Assembly (NCBI RefSeq): GCF_001663775.1
Contig: NZ_KV467169.1
Span: forward strand, 286,713-350,712
Direction: 5' to 3'
Origin: Arthrobacter sp. B6
GTDB lineage: Bacteria; Actinomycetota; Actinomycetes; Actinomycetales; Micrococcaceae
DNA length: 64,000 nt
The translations under genes and the position numbers were made by a program. The notes below the pieces were generated by a model, which saw only the letters and a program-made list of their open reading frames with translations, had not been told where the DNA came from and ran no database searches. Shown here piece after piece: positions 52,039 through 61,882 of this stretch (position 1 is its first letter; every line of letters starts with the position of its first letter).

Positions 52039-55000
52039 CTAGGCCTCTACTTTTTCAACAGTTACATGCAGCTCAGTGTCGTCGCCGGAGGACCCCAGAT
52101 CGAGTTCGACGGTCAGGGTTTCGGTGGTGAGGAGCTCCTCGTTGGCCCTGATGGCATCGAACACATCCTTCGGAGCCCGGATGATGGTGCGGATCCGGTC
52201 GCTCACGTTCAGCCCGGCGTCCTTGCGGGCCTGCTGGACCGCGCGGACCATGTCGCGTGCGGCGCCTTCGGCTTCGAGTTCAGGAGTGACCTCGGTGTTG
52301 AGCACCACGAAACCGCCGCCGGGAAACACGGCAGCCGCGCGTGCACCGGCGCCCGCCGCTGCTTCCGCCACCACGGTCTCCAGGGTGTATTCCTGAGGTT
52401 CCAGCTCCAGGCCGCCCGCGGTGACCACTCCGGCGTCGGAAACTGACCAGTCGCCGGATTTGGAGCCCTTGATGGCCTGCTGGACGTTCTTCCCCAACCG
52501 CGGTCCCGCAGCGCGGGCGTTGACCACGAGCTTCTGCTCGATGCCAAATTCCTCCGGCGAGGCGCTGTCGGCGTCGAGCAGGCGGACGGAACGGATGTTC
52601 AGTTCGTCGGCGACGACGGCGGCGAAGCCTTCCAGCGCATCCGCACCGGGTGCCACTACGGTCAGTTCCTGCAGCGGCAGGCGGACCCGCAGGTTGGCCG
52701 CCTTGCGCAGGGAGGAACCGGTGGAGCAGATCTGCTGCACGCGGTCCATTGCTTCGACGAGGGCGGCGTTGGATGGGAACAGGTCCGCGTCCGGCCAGTC
52801 GGCGAGGTGCACGGAGCGGCCGCCGGTGAGGCCGCGCCAGATTTCCTCCGAGACCAGCGGCAGCAAGGACGCGGCCACGCGGGAGACTGTCTCCAGAGCG
52901 GTGTGGAGAGCGTCGAAGGCGTCCACGTTCTCGTCGAAGAAGCGCTGCCGGCTGCGGCGGACGTACCAGTTGGTGAGCATGTCCAGGTAGCTGCGGAGTT
53001 CGTCGCAGGCTCCGGAGATGTCGTAGCTGTCCAGCTGGACGGTCATGTTGCGGACCAGTTCGCCGGTGTTGGCCAGCAGGTACTGGTCCAGCGTGTCGGT
53101 GTACCCGTCGTAGCGCAGCGAGGCGTCGTAGCCGGCACCGCCGTTTGCGGCATTCGTGTACAGGGTGAAGAAGCTGTATACGTTCCACAGGGGCAGGATG
53201 ACCTGGCGGACGCCGTCGCGTATTCCCTGTTCGGTGACCACCAGGTTGCCGCCGCGAAGGATGGGGCTGGACATCAGGAACCAGCGCATGGCGTCGGAGC
53301 CGTCGCGGTCCAGCACCTCGGAGACGTCCGGGTAGTTGCGCAGGCTCTTGGACATCTTCTGCCCGTCCGAGCCCAGCACGATGCCGTGGCTGATGACGTT
53401 GCGGAAGGCCGGGCGGTCAAACAGTGCCGTGGACAGGATGTGCAGCATGTAGAACCAGCCGCGGGTCTGCCCGATGTACTCGACTATGAAGTCAGCCGGG
53501 TTGTGGGTATCGAACCAGGCCTCGTTCTGGAACGGGTAGTGCACCTGGCCGTACGGCATGGAGCCGGAGTCGAACCAGACATCCAGGACATCCTCAACGC
53601 GGCGCATGACGGACTGGCCCTCTTCGGGGGTCCGGGGGTCGTCCGGGTTCGGGCGGGTGAGTTCGTCGATGAACGGGCGGTGCAGGTCGACCTGGCCGTC
53701 CTTGTTCAGCGGCAGCCGGCCAAAATCGGCCTCGATCTCGGCCAGCGAACCGTAGACGTCCGTTCGCGGGTATTCGGGGTCGCTGGACTGCCACACGGGG
53801 ATGGGGCTGCCCCAGTACCGGTTGCGGCTGATGGACCAGTCGCGGGCATTTTCCAGCCATTTGCCGAACTGGCCGTCCTTCACGTTGCCCGGGATCCAGT
53901 TGATTTCCTGGTTCAGTTCGGACATCCGGTCCTTGAACTTGGTGACCTCCACGTACCAGGACGACACGGCGCGGTAGATCAGCGGGTTGCGGCAGCGCCA
54001 GCAGTGCGGGTAGCTGTGCTCGTAGCTGGCCTGGCGGACCAGCCTGCCCTGGGCACGGAGTACCTGCGTGATGGGCTTGTTCGCCTCGAAGACCTGGAGG
54101 CCTGCGATGTCGTGCAGGTCGCCGTGCTTGAACAGGGGAAGGAACTTGGCGCCCTCGTCCACGGAAAGGACCACGGGGATGCCGGCCTCTTCACAGACTT
54201 TCTGGTCGTCTTCACCGTACGCGGGCGCCTGGTGGACGATGCCGGTGCCGTCGGTAGTGGTGACATAGTCCGCCACCAGGATGCGCCAGGCGTTCTGGGT
54301 GCCGAACTTTTCGGTGTCGCTGAAGTCGCTCCAGAGCGGCTGGTACTGCAGGCCCTCAAGTTCGGCCCCCGTGTGGGTGGACGTGACGGCGGCTTCGGCG
54401 GCCTCAACATCCTCGTAGCCCAGGTCCTTGGCGTACGTGGCCAGCAGGTCCGCCGCCAGCAGGAAGCTTCCCGCGACGGGCGCATCCGGTGAGGCGGCCT
54501 TGATCCCGTTGGGCCCAACGGGCAGCACGGCATAGGTAATGGAAGGCCCGACGGCGAGCGCCAGGTTGGTGGGCAGGGTCCACGGGGTGGTGGTCCAGGC
54601 GAGCGCCTGCACACCGGCCAGCTGCACGGAGAGGGCGGACTCCCCGGCGGTGATGGGGAACGTCACCGTCACGGTCTGGTCCTGGCGGTTCTTGTAGACG
54701 TCGTCGTCCATGCGCAGCTCATGGTTGGACAGCGGCGTTTCGTCCTTCCAGCAGTACGGCAACACACGGTACCCGTTGTAGGTCAGGCCCTTTTCGTGCA
54801 GCTGCTTGAACGCCCACAGGACCGATTCCATGTACTCGACGTTGAGGGTCTTGTAATCGTTGTCGAAGTCCACCCAACGGGCCTGGCGGGTGACGTAGCT
54901 CTGCCATTCGTCCGCGTACTTCATGACCGAGGCGCGGCAGGCGTCGTTGAACCTGTCGATGCCCATGGCCTCGATCTGGGTTTTGTCCGTCATGCCCAGC

Positions 55001-55362
55001 TGCTTCATGGCTTCCAGTTCGGCCGGCAGCCCGTGGGTGTCCCAGCCGAAGCGGCGTTCCACGCGGCGGCCGCGCTGGGTCTGGTAGCGGCCCACCAGGT
55101 CCTTGGCGTAACCGGTCAGCAGGTGGCCGTAGTGCGGCAGCCCGTTGGCAAAGGGCGGCCCGTCGTAAAAGACGAATTCGTTGCTGCCGGGTTCGCCGCC
55201 GGGAGCGTCAGCGCTGCGCTGGTCGATGCTGGCCTGGAAGGTTCCGTCCTGGTCCCAGTATTTGAGGATGCGTTCTTCGATTTCCGGGAACTTCACGGAA
55301 GCGGAGACACCGGAGCCCGGTGCGGCCGAAGGGGTGGCTGAGGCTTTGGGGTAATACGTCAT
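52039..55362 (-). CDS. ileS: Isoleucyl-tRNA synthetase
   Basis: ATG 55362 lies eight bases after AGGA and gives 1107 residues; ATG 55371 is an alternative. The class I signature is PHYGHLLTG and the KMSKS loop is GQKMSKSLRNYPD. WDTHGLPAE and the editing domain are present. Length fits the large actinobacterial/eukaryotic-type IleRS, the type often associated with mupirocin insensitivity, though this cannot be settled here. It charges tRNA-Ile and is controlled by a T-box leader. It starts the ileS-folC-DUF4233-ndk unit. Confidence 0.97.
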   Translation of the reverse strand: MTYYPKASATPSAAPGSGVSASVKFPEIEERILKYWDQDGTFQASIDQRSADAPGGEPGSNEFVFYDGPPFANGLPHYGHLLTGYAKDLVGRYQTQRGRRVERRFGWDTHGLPAELEAMKQLGMTDKTQIEAMGIDRFNDACRASVMKYADEWQSYVTRQARWVDFDNDYKTLNVEYMESVLWAFKQLHEKGLTYNGYRVLPYCWKDETPLSNHELRMDDDVYKNRQDQTVTVTFPITAGESALSVQLAGVQALAWTTTPWTLPTNLALAVGPSITYAVLPVGPNGIKAASPDAPVAGSFLLAADLLATYAKDLGYEDVEAAEAAVTSTHTGAELEGLQYQPLWSDFSDTEKFGTQNAWRILVADYVTTTDGTGIVHQAPAYGEDDQKVCEEAGIPVVLSVDEGAKFLPLFKHGDLHDIAGLQVFEANKPITQVLRAQGRLVRQASYEHSYPHCWRCRNPLIYRAVSSWYVEVTKFKDRMSELNQEINWIPGNVKDGQFGKWLENARDWSISRNRYWGSPIPVWQSSDPEYPRTDVYGSLAEIEADFGRLPLNKDGQVDLHRPFIDELTRPNPDDPRTPEEGQSVMRRVEDVLDVWFDSGSMPYGQVHYPFQNEAWFDTHNPADFIVEYIGQTRGWFYMLHILSTALFDRPAFRNVISHGIVLGSDGQKMSKSLRNYPDVSEVLDRDGSDAMRWFLMSSPILRGGNLVVTEQGIRDGVRQVILPLWNVYSFFTLYTNAANGGAGYDASLRYDGYTDTLDQYLLANTGELVRNMTVQLDSYDISGACDELRSYLDMLTNWYVRRSRQRFFDENVDAFDALHTALETVSRVAASLLPLVSEEIWRGLTGGRSVHLADWPDADLFPSNAALVEAMDRVQQICSTGSSLRKAANLRVRLPLQELTVVAPGADALEGFAAVVADELNIRSVRLLDADSASPEEFGIEQKLVVNARAAGPRLGKNVQQAIKGSKSGDWSVSDAGVVTAGGLELEPQEYTLETVVAEAAAGAGARAAAVFPGGGFVVLNTEVTPELEAEGAARDMVRAVQQARKDAGLNVSDRIRTIIRAPKDVFDAIRANEELLTTETLTVELDLGSSGDDTELHVTVEKVEA

Positions 55363-55379
55363 TCTCGACATCCTGGGTT

Positions 55380-55620
55380 GAGCTGGTGAACCGTCCAGCC
55401 GTTGCTGCCGGGTTCCGTTCAGGATGCGAGGACGGCTCCTGCGCAGTCCGGGGACTGCACGCTTACCGCGGTACCACCTCACTTACCGGCATCCCATTAC
55501 GCTCCACGGGGGATTGTGCTGTTGCGCCGGCCGCTCATTACTGCTGTGACGGGCTTACCCGTCCGGTTCTACTGACACTGGCCGCCAGGTGCCTGGCGGT
55601 CCGTGCGTTCTTCCGGAAGC
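55380..55620 (-). ncRNA. T-box riboswitch leader of ileS
   Basis: The minus strand contains GGTGGTACCGCGG (55478-55466), the T-box bulge sequence that pairs with the uncharged tRNA end. Upstream hairpins could form stem I, with a possible ATC specifier near 55513-55515. A small GC stem (GCAGTCC...GGACTGC, about 55443-55457) lies downstream and no T-tract terminator is seen, so control is probably at translation initiation, as described for actinobacterial ileS leaders. Confidence 0.85.
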
Positions 55621-55754
55621 TCACCGGTGATAGCCGGGTCGTAGCCGTCTTCAAGTCTACTATCGCCGGGCTGTCCGCCGCCATTCCCCGGCGCGCACGC
55701 TTTCCAGGGCCGGGTTCCGTGGGAAGTCCCTGCCCTGCCGCCAATAATGGGGGT

Positions 55755-56804
55755 ATGCATGAAGGCGACTCACGTGGGCACGGCATGCGGCGCCGAAGCG
55801 GGACCTGGCTTGGGGTCGCCGCGGCAATCCTGTGCGTGCCGGGGGCCGCCCTGGCAATGCTGCGGCTTATCCCCTGGGATATCGGGACTCCGTGGATCCA
55901 GCTGCTGTCCGGGTTTCCTGCCAGCCTGGTGCTCACGGCGGCGGCGCTCGCGGCCGCCGTCCTGGCACTTTGCCTGGATCCCCGGCTGAACCGAACGGTC
56001 CTGGCGGCAACAGTGACCGCCATGATGCTGCTGCAACTGGCCATGGTCCTCCCCCGTGTCCTGCCCACGGGCGGAACAGGCAGGCCATCGCAGGCCTCGC
56101 CGGCCGGCCAGCCTGCACCCGTCCGTACAGTGTCGGTCATGGCCCTCAACGTGGGCCCCACCGGCGTCGACGTGGAGGCTTTGCTGGCCGAGGTGCGCGT
56201 CCGGAACATCGAGATCCTTGCCCTGCCGGAACTGGCGCCCCCGGGCCTCGAAGCGCTGGAGGTGGCCGGGCTGGCATCGGAGCTTCCGTACCGGGCTCTG
56301 GACGTGGACTGGGCCGGCACCGGCAGCGCAATCTTTTCCGCCTTCCCCCTGGACACCGAAGAGCGCGTGCCGGACACCATCTTCTACCAGAGCAGGGCGG
56401 TGGCGGCCGTTCCCGGCGTCCGGGGAGGCGTTCACTTAACTGCCGTGCACGTTGATTCTCCCCGGCCCGGCCATACGCCGCACTGGCGGCAGGAGCTGCG
56501 TCAGCTGGGTGAACTTCAGCTGGCACTGCCCGGCTCCCCGCCGGCCATCCTGCTGGGCGATTTCAACGCCAGCCAGGACCACCGCGAGTTTCGGGACCTT
56601 TTGGCGACAGGGCTCACTGATGCCGCGCAGGTTGCCGCCAAAGGCCTGGCGCCCACGTGGCCGGCCCATTCACAGGTCCCGCCATTCGTTGCCTTGGACC
56701 ATGTCCTTGTCACCCCTGGCATCGGCATCCTGGATTTTGCGACTTTTAAGGTTCCGGGCTCGGACCATGCTGCCGTCGTCGCGGTACTGGCCTTCCGGGA
56801 TTAG
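55755..56804 (+). CDS. Endonuclease/exonuclease/phosphatase-family membrane protein, first copy
   Basis: ATG 55755 gives 349 residues; ATG 55785 is an alternative. Three hydrophobic helices at the N terminus are followed by an EEP domain with SVMALNVG, LPELAPPG, GDFNASQDHREF, LDHVLVTP and GSDHAAVVA. This gives the Asn, Glu, Asp/Asn and His residues of the metal-dependent hydrolase fold. The catalytic domain probably faces outside. Substrates in this superfamily range from DNA to lipids, so none can be named. A related gene follows 40 bases downstream. Confidence 0.88.
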   Translation: MHEGDSRGHGMRRRSGTWLGVAAAILCVPGAALAMLRLIPWDIGTPWIQLLSGFPASLVLTAAALAAAVLALCLDPRLNRTVLAATVTAMMLLQLAMVLPRVLPTGGTGRPSQASPAGQPAPVRTVSVMALNVGPTGVDVEALLAEVRVRNIEILALPELAPPGLEALEVAGLASELPYRALDVDWAGTGSAIFSAFPLDTEERVPDTIFYQSRAVAAVPGVRGGVHLTAVHVDSPRPGHTPHWRQELRQLGELQLALPGSPPAILLGDFNASQDHREFRDLLATGLTDAAQVAAKGLAPTWPAHSQVPPFVALDHVLVTPGIGILDFATFKVPGSDHAAVVAVLAFRD

Positions 56805-56844
56805 GTACAGGCCGGAGGGTGCGTCATTGCCTAGACTCGGAGCC

Positions 56845-57921
56845 ATGACTGCTTCCGCCCACGGCTCCACCGCCGTGCCACCGCACACGGCGCTGGCCGA
56901 GGCAGCCCCGGCCAAAACACCACCCCCGGCTTCGGGCCCGGCGAAGAAATTCCTGGCGGCGGCCTGCCGCTGGCTGGCGTTCCTGGCCGCATTACCGGTG
57001 CTGGCCATGTCGGTTATCCGGGCGCTTCCCGAAGAATGGCCGGTCCTGGCCGTCCAGCTGCTGTCCTTTACCCCGTGGTTGGCCGTGCCCGCCACGGTGG
57101 CTCTTATCCTGGCGCTGGTGGGCCGGAGCCGGTGGCTGCAGGTGTTCACAGCGGCGTTGCTGCTGTGCCAGGCCTTCTGGCTCTTTCCGTTTGATGCCGC
57201 CCGGCCAGCCGCAGCACCGGACGCCGCGGCCACGGTGGAGCTCAGGGCGATGACCATCAATGCGGAGTTTGGCCAGGCGGACGCCGAGCGGATCGTGCAG
57301 TTGGTCAGGGACAACGGGATCGGGCTCCTGACCGTCCAGGAACATTCACAGGCCCTTCAGGACCGGCTGACGGCAGCCGGCCTGGACCTCCTCCTGCCGC
57401 ACCGGATCAGCGACCCCTCCGATGACGGCGCGGGCAGCGCCGTGTACTCCAGCCACGCCCTCGAAGAGGTTGGCCTCATCCCTGACACCCCGTTCCGGAT
57501 GCCGACGGTCCGGCTCACCGCGGAGGCAGAAGGGTCAGTCGCTGTCCTGGAAGTAACGAATGTCCACGCGCTGCCTCCGGTGGATCTCAGGGTTGACCAG
57601 TGGCGTAGCGACCTTGCCGCCGTGGGCAGGCTGGCCGGGCGCCCGGGCCACAGGCTGCTGATCGGTGACTTCAACGCCACGTACGACCATTCCGAGTTCC
57701 GGCAGCTCCTGGACTCCGGTCCGGGACTGGTGGATGTGGCGGCGGCCTCAGGTTCCCGGTTGCTGCCCACCTGGCCCATGGAAGGGCCGCGGCTGCCCGG
57801 GATCACCATCGACCACCTGGTCACCAGCCCGGAGGTGGGCAGTTCCGGCTACCAGGTCCACGGTGTTCCGGGAACCGACCACGCGGCCGTGCTGGCCACA
57901 CTCGCGCTCCCGGCCGGCTGA
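56845..57921 (+). CDS. Endonuclease/exonuclease/phosphatase-family membrane protein, second copy
   Basis: ATG 56845 follows GGAG and gives 358 residues with the same architecture as the preceding gene: N-terminal membrane helices, then an EEP domain (LRAMTINAEFGQ, LTVQEHS, GDFNATYDHSEF, IDHLVTSP, GTDHAAVLA). The two are diverged paralogues from a tandem duplication. Expression as a pair is likely, with a 40-base gap. Confidence 0.88.
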   Translation: MTASAHGSTAVPPHTALAEAAPAKTPPPASGPAKKFLAAACRWLAFLAALPVLAMSVIRALPEEWPVLAVQLLSFTPWLAVPATVALILALVGRSRWLQVFTAALLLCQAFWLFPFDAARPAAAPDAAATVELRAMTINAEFGQADAERIVQLVRDNGIGLLTVQEHSQALQDRLTAAGLDLLLPHRISDPSDDGAGSAVYSSHALEEVGLIPDTPFRMPTVRLTAEAEGSVAVLEVTNVHALPPVDLRVDQWRSDLAAVGRLAGRPGHRLLIGDFNATYDHSEFRQLLDSGPGLVDVAAASGSRLLPTWPMEGPRLPGITIDHLVTSPEVGSSGYQVHGVPGTDHAAVLATLALPAG

Positions 57922-57973
57922 CCGGTTCAGCTCATAGCGCGGCGGCCCCCACTAGCCCGGACCGGTCCGAGGC

Positions 57974-58747
57974 TCAGCCCTTGCGGATGAGCTTGTAATT
58001 GGAGGCCTGGGCCACGGGTCGGATGACGATCTGGTCCAGGTTGACGTGGTGCGGTGCGCTGACGGCATACCTGACCACGTCGGCAACGTCGGCTGCCGTC
58101 AGGGGCTTCTCCACGCCCTGGTAGACCTTGCTGGCTGCCTCCCGGTCACCAAGGCGGTTCAGGGCGAACTCTTCGGTCTGGACCAGGCCGGGCGCCACCT
58201 CGATGACGCGCACATTGTGTTCCGCCTCCTCCAGCCGGAGCGCCCCGGTGATGGCGTGCTGTGCGAACTTGGCGGCGTTGTAGCCGGCGCCGCCTTCATA
58301 GGCTGCCAGTCCTGCCGTGGATGTCAGGTTCAGGACGGTGCCTTCGCCGTTGGCGCGGAGCATGGGCAGGAAGGCACGTGTGAGCTTCATGGTGCCCAGG
58401 ACGTTGACCCTATACATCCACTCCCAATCTTCGGTGTTGGCGGCGCCCAGGGGGTCGGCGCCCCGCGCCCCGCCGGCGATGTTGATGAGCGTCCCGGCCC
58501 CTCCCGCTTCCGTGACGCGGGCAAGGAGCCGGGCAACGTCGTCGTCCTCGGCAATGTCAGCAGGAATCCCGACGGCGCCGGTCTCGGCTTCCAGCGCTGC
58601 CAGCCGTTCAGCGCGGCGCGCCACGGCGAAAACGGTCCAGCCGTGCGCTGTCAGTGCGCGGACGGTGGCCTCGCCGATTCCCGTGCTGGCCCCGGTAACT
58701 ACTGCTGCCTTATTTTGCGTTCCCGCGGTGCGTGAATCCTCAGTCAT
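57974..58747 (-). CDS. Short-chain dehydrogenase/reductase
   Basis: The 257-residue protein has the NAD(P)-binding TGASTGIGEA and the catalytic Ser (LNLTSTAGLAAYEGG), Tyr and Lys (YNAAK), the classical SDR layout. An Arg after the second strand (VARRAERL) suggests NADP(H). Substrate unknown. It is divergent from valS. Confidence 0.92.
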   Translation of the reverse strand: MTEDSRTAGTQNKAAVVTGASTGIGEATVRALTAHGWTVFAVARRAERLAALEAETGAVGIPADIAEDDDVARLLARVTEAGGAGTLINIAGGARGADPLGAANTEDWEWMYRVNVLGTMKLTRAFLPMLRANGEGTVLNLTSTAGLAAYEGGAGYNAAKFAQHAITGALRLEEAEHNVRVIEVAPGLVQTEEFALNRLGDREAASKVYQGVEKPLTAADVADVVRYAVSAPHHVNLDQIVIRPVAQASNYKLIRKG

Positions 58748-58829
58748 GGCACCACCCTAACGGGACCGGCCGGAGCCAAGCCTCAGGCGATGTCGCCGGA
58801 TGAAGTCCGGACCATGAAACAATTGGCAG

Positions 58830-61505
58830 ATGGCTGAAGACACTCAGGGTACAGACACGCCCTCCACCGCCCCTATCAACGTTCCGGACAAGCCCGCCCT
58901 TGAGGGGCTCGAAGCTGCGCTTACGCAGCGCTGGCTTGCCGAAGGGACCTACAAGTTCAACCCGGACACCACCCGGGAGCAGGTCTACTCGATCGACACT
59001 CCCCCACCTACCGCATCAGGCTCGCTGCATGTGGGGCACATGTTCTCCTTCACCCAGACCGACGTGCTGGCCCGGTACCAGCGGATGACCGGCAAGAACG
59101 TCTTCTACCCGATGGGCTGGGACGACAACGGACTGCCCACCGAGCGCCGTGTGCAGAACTACTACGGCGTGCGCTGCGACCCGGCCATCCCGTACGACGC
59201 CGCCTACCGTCCCCCCGCACAGCCTGCCAAGAACCAGCGCGACTTCGATGTCGTCTCGCGCCGGAACTTCATCGAGCTGTGTGAAGAGCTGGCCGTGGAG
59301 GACGAGAAGGTCTTTGAAAGCCTGTTCCAGCAGCTTGGCCTCTCCGTGGACTGGCAGCTGACGTACCGGACCATCGATGACGCCTCCCGCGAAGTGTCCC
59401 AGCGTGCGTTCCTGGCCAACCTGGCCGCCGGTGACGCCTACATGGCAGAAGCCCCCACCCTGTGGGATGTGACGTTCCGGACTGCCGTGGCGCAGGCCGA
59501 ACTCGAAGACCGCGAGGTGGCAGGAGCCTACTATCGCTATCCGTTCTTCACGGAGGACGGCGAAAAGATCTACATCGAAACCACCCGGCCTGAACTGCTG
59601 GCGGCCTGCGCTGCCCTGGTGGCAAACCCCGACGACGAACGGTACCAGCCGCTGTTCGGCAAGAAGGTCACGTCGCCAGTCTTTGGCGTTGAGGTTGAGG
59701 TCAAGGCCCACCCGCTGGCCAAAGCGGACAAGGGATCCGGCATCGCCATGGTCTGCACCTTCGGTGACCTCACCGACGTCACCTGGTGGCGCGAACTCCA
59801 GCTTCCCACCCGCGCCATCGTGGGCCGGGACGGACGGATCATCGGTGACACCCCGGACTGGATTACCACCGACGCCGGACGCGCCGCCTTTGAAGCCATC
59901 GCCGGCAAGACGGTCTTCAGTGCCAAGGAAGCCGTGGTGGAGTTCCTGGCTGCCGGGGACCTCATCGACGGTGAGCCGAAGAAGATCATGCACCCCGTGA
60001 ACTTCTACGAAAAGGGCGACAAGCCCCTCGAAGTGGTCACGTCCCGCCAGTGGTACATCCGCAACGGCGGCCGCGAAGAGGACCGCCGCGAACGGCTCAT
60101 CGCGCGTGGACATGAGATCGACTTCCACCCTGCATTCATGCGTTCCCGCTACGAGAACTGGATTTCGGGCCTGAACGGCGACTGGCTCGTCTCCCGCCAG
60201 CGCTTCTTCGGTGTGCCCATCCCCGTCTGGTACCCGCTGGACGCCGACGGCAACCCCAATTACGACGCCCCCATCGTGCCGTCGGACGACCAGCTGCCGG
60301 TGGACCCTGCGGCGGATGCGGCACCAGGCTTCGACGAAGCGCAACGGGATGTTCCGGGCGGCTTTACAGGCGACGCGGATATTCTCGACACCTGGGCCAC
60401 CTCGTCGCTGACCCCCCAGATCGTGGGCGGCTGGAGCCGCGACGAGGAACTGTTCGCCAAGGTCTACCCGTTCGATCTGCGCCCCCAGGGCCACGACATC
60501 ATCCGGACCTGGCTGTTTTCGTCCGTTGTCCGGGCCGATGCCCTCCAGGACACCGCCCCATGGAAGCACGCGGCCATCTCGGGCTGGATCCTTGACCCGG
60601 ACCGCAAGAAGATGTCCAAGTCCAAGGGCAACGTGGTGGTGCCCACCGACGTGCTCAATGAATTCGGCTCCGACGCTGTGCGCTACTGGGCAACCTCGGC
60701 CAAGCTGGGTGCTGACACGGCATACGAAATTGCCCAGATGAAGATTGGCCGGCGCCTGGCGATCAAGCTGCTGAACGCGTCCAAGTTCGTCCTGAACCTG
60801 GGTGCGACCGAGGATTCTGTTGTTTCCTCGGATCTCTCCGTTCTGACCAACCCCGGGGTTGGTCTGCCCAACGCGGAAAAAGCACCCGCGTCGGGAGCCC
60901 TGACCAACCCCTTGGACCGGGCCCTGCTCGCCCAGCTTGCCGACGTGGTGCGCCAGGCAACCAAGGCGTTCAACGACTACGACTACGCCCGTGCCCTGCA
61001 GATCACGGAGAGCTTCTTCTGGCAGTTCACCGACGACTACGTCGAACTGATCAAGGACCGCGCCTACGGTGCGGCCGGCGACCAGGAGCAGGCCTCGGTC
61101 CTTGCCGCCCTCGCGACGAGCCTGGACACTCTGCTCCGGCTGTTTGCCCCGTTCCTGCCCTTCGCCACCGAAGAGGTGTGGAGCTGGTGGCGCAACGGTT
61201 CGGTGCACCGTGCCGAGTGGCCCACTGCCGTAGAGATCGACGGCGACACCACCCTGCTCGCCACCGTGGGCACTGCCCTCAGCGGCGTCCGCAAGGCCAA
61301 GTCCGAGGCAAAGGTCAAGCAGCGCACCGAAGTCCTGTCGGCGACCATCACCGCCTCTGAGTCATTGACCACCCAACTGAAGGCCGGGCTCGCCGACCTG
61401 AAGGCGGCGTCGAACGCGCGCGAGCTCACGCTTGTGGCGGGGGAAGGCGAACTGACTGTGAGCGACGTCGTCTTGGCGGCCCCGGAGGAGCCCGCGCAGG
61501 TCTGA
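58830..61505 (+). CDS. valS: Valyl-tRNA synthetase
   Basis: The 891-residue protein charges tRNA-Val. It has the class I HIGH-type motif SGSLHVGHMFSF, PMGWDDNGLPTERR, the KMSKS loop KKMSKSKGN and a C-terminal helical domain. Length and motifs are standard. It is transcribed away from the SDR gene and convergent with the DsbA-family gene. Confidence 0.97.
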   Translation: MAEDTQGTDTPSTAPINVPDKPALEGLEAALTQRWLAEGTYKFNPDTTREQVYSIDTPPPTASGSLHVGHMFSFTQTDVLARYQRMTGKNVFYPMGWDDNGLPTERRVQNYYGVRCDPAIPYDAAYRPPAQPAKNQRDFDVVSRRNFIELCEELAVEDEKVFESLFQQLGLSVDWQLTYRTIDDASREVSQRAFLANLAAGDAYMAEAPTLWDVTFRTAVAQAELEDREVAGAYYRYPFFTEDGEKIYIETTRPELLAACAALVANPDDERYQPLFGKKVTSPVFGVEVEVKAHPLAKADKGSGIAMVCTFGDLTDVTWWRELQLPTRAIVGRDGRIIGDTPDWITTDAGRAAFEAIAGKTVFSAKEAVVEFLAAGDLIDGEPKKIMHPVNFYEKGDKPLEVVTSRQWYIRNGGREEDRRERLIARGHEIDFHPAFMRSRYENWISGLNGDWLVSRQRFFGVPIPVWYPLDADGNPNYDAPIVPSDDQLPVDPAADAAPGFDEAQRDVPGGFTGDADILDTWATSSLTPQIVGGWSRDEELFAKVYPFDLRPQGHDIIRTWLFSSVVRADALQDTAPWKHAAISGWILDPDRKKMSKSKGNVVVPTDVLNEFGSDAVRYWATSAKLGADTAYEIAQMKIGRRLAIKLLNASKFVLNLGATEDSVVSSDLSVLTNPGVGLPNAEKAPASGALTNPLDRALLAQLADVVRQATKAFNDYDYARALQITESFFWQFTDDYVELIKDRAYGAAGDQEQASVLAALATSLDTLLRLFAPFLPFATEEVWSWWRNGSVHRAEWPTAVEIDGDTTLLATVGTALSGVRKAKSEAKVKQRTEVLSATITASESLTTQLKAGLADLKAASNARELTLVAGEGELTVSDVVLAAPEEPAQV

Positions 61506-61578
61506 CGGGGTTCGCGCCCGTTCAGGCAGAGGTTTCGGGGCCCGTCCTGGGCAGGAGCCCTGTTTTTGGGCAAAGGGG

Positions 61579-61613
61579 AAGCCCCATCAGCGTTTTGCCG
61601 TTGGTGGGGCTTC
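61579..61613 (+). terminator. Terminator after valS
   Basis: GAAGCCCCA pairs with TGGGGCTTC and is followed by GACTTTT on the plus strand. It lies about 70 bases after the valS stop. Confidence 0.6.
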
Positions 61614-61813
61614 GACTTTTCGGCCATCTGGTGACGTCTTTGATGGTCTGGCAGGATCCGCTGATTTTCAGGTCTTCCTACCTCGTCACTGGTAGCTTGT
61701 ATCTGACTTTGCCAAAGGCTGCGTTAGATACATATCACTGAATCTTTGGTTCCTGCGTCCCACTTCTTTCGAAGTGGGTAAAAACCATTCTGGTCCCGCT
61801 GGCGGGGATGCGC

Positions 61814-61859
61814 AAGAGCCCCGGAAGAACTACATCAGAGTAGTTCTCCCGGGGCTCTT
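61814..61859 (-). terminator. Long hairpin terminator after the DsbA-family gene
   Basis: AAGAGCCCCGG-A-AGAACTAC (61814-61833) pairs with GTAGTTCT-C-CCGGGGCTCTT (61840-61859), with one mismatch and a six-base loop. It lies 24 bases beyond the stop of the minus-strand gene. Confidence 0.75.
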
Positions 61860-61882
61860 TCCTTGCCCTCAGGGCGCGTACA

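Larger units (their letters stand above)
61506..61882. other. Intergenic region between convergent valS and the DsbA-family gene
   Basis: Three hairpins are visible: GAAGCCCCA...TGGGGCTTC (about 61579-61613), CCCACTTC...GAAGTGGG followed by TAAAAA (about 61760-61780), and the long one at 61814-61859. An AT-richer stretch around 61680-61760 contains GTATCT...AGATAC. A small RNA cannot be excluded. Confidence 0.5.

Noticed and set aside
59016..61208. 730-codon open frame opposite valS
   Set aside because: Antisense shadow of valS; composition is repetitive Gly/Val/Arg and contains no motif.
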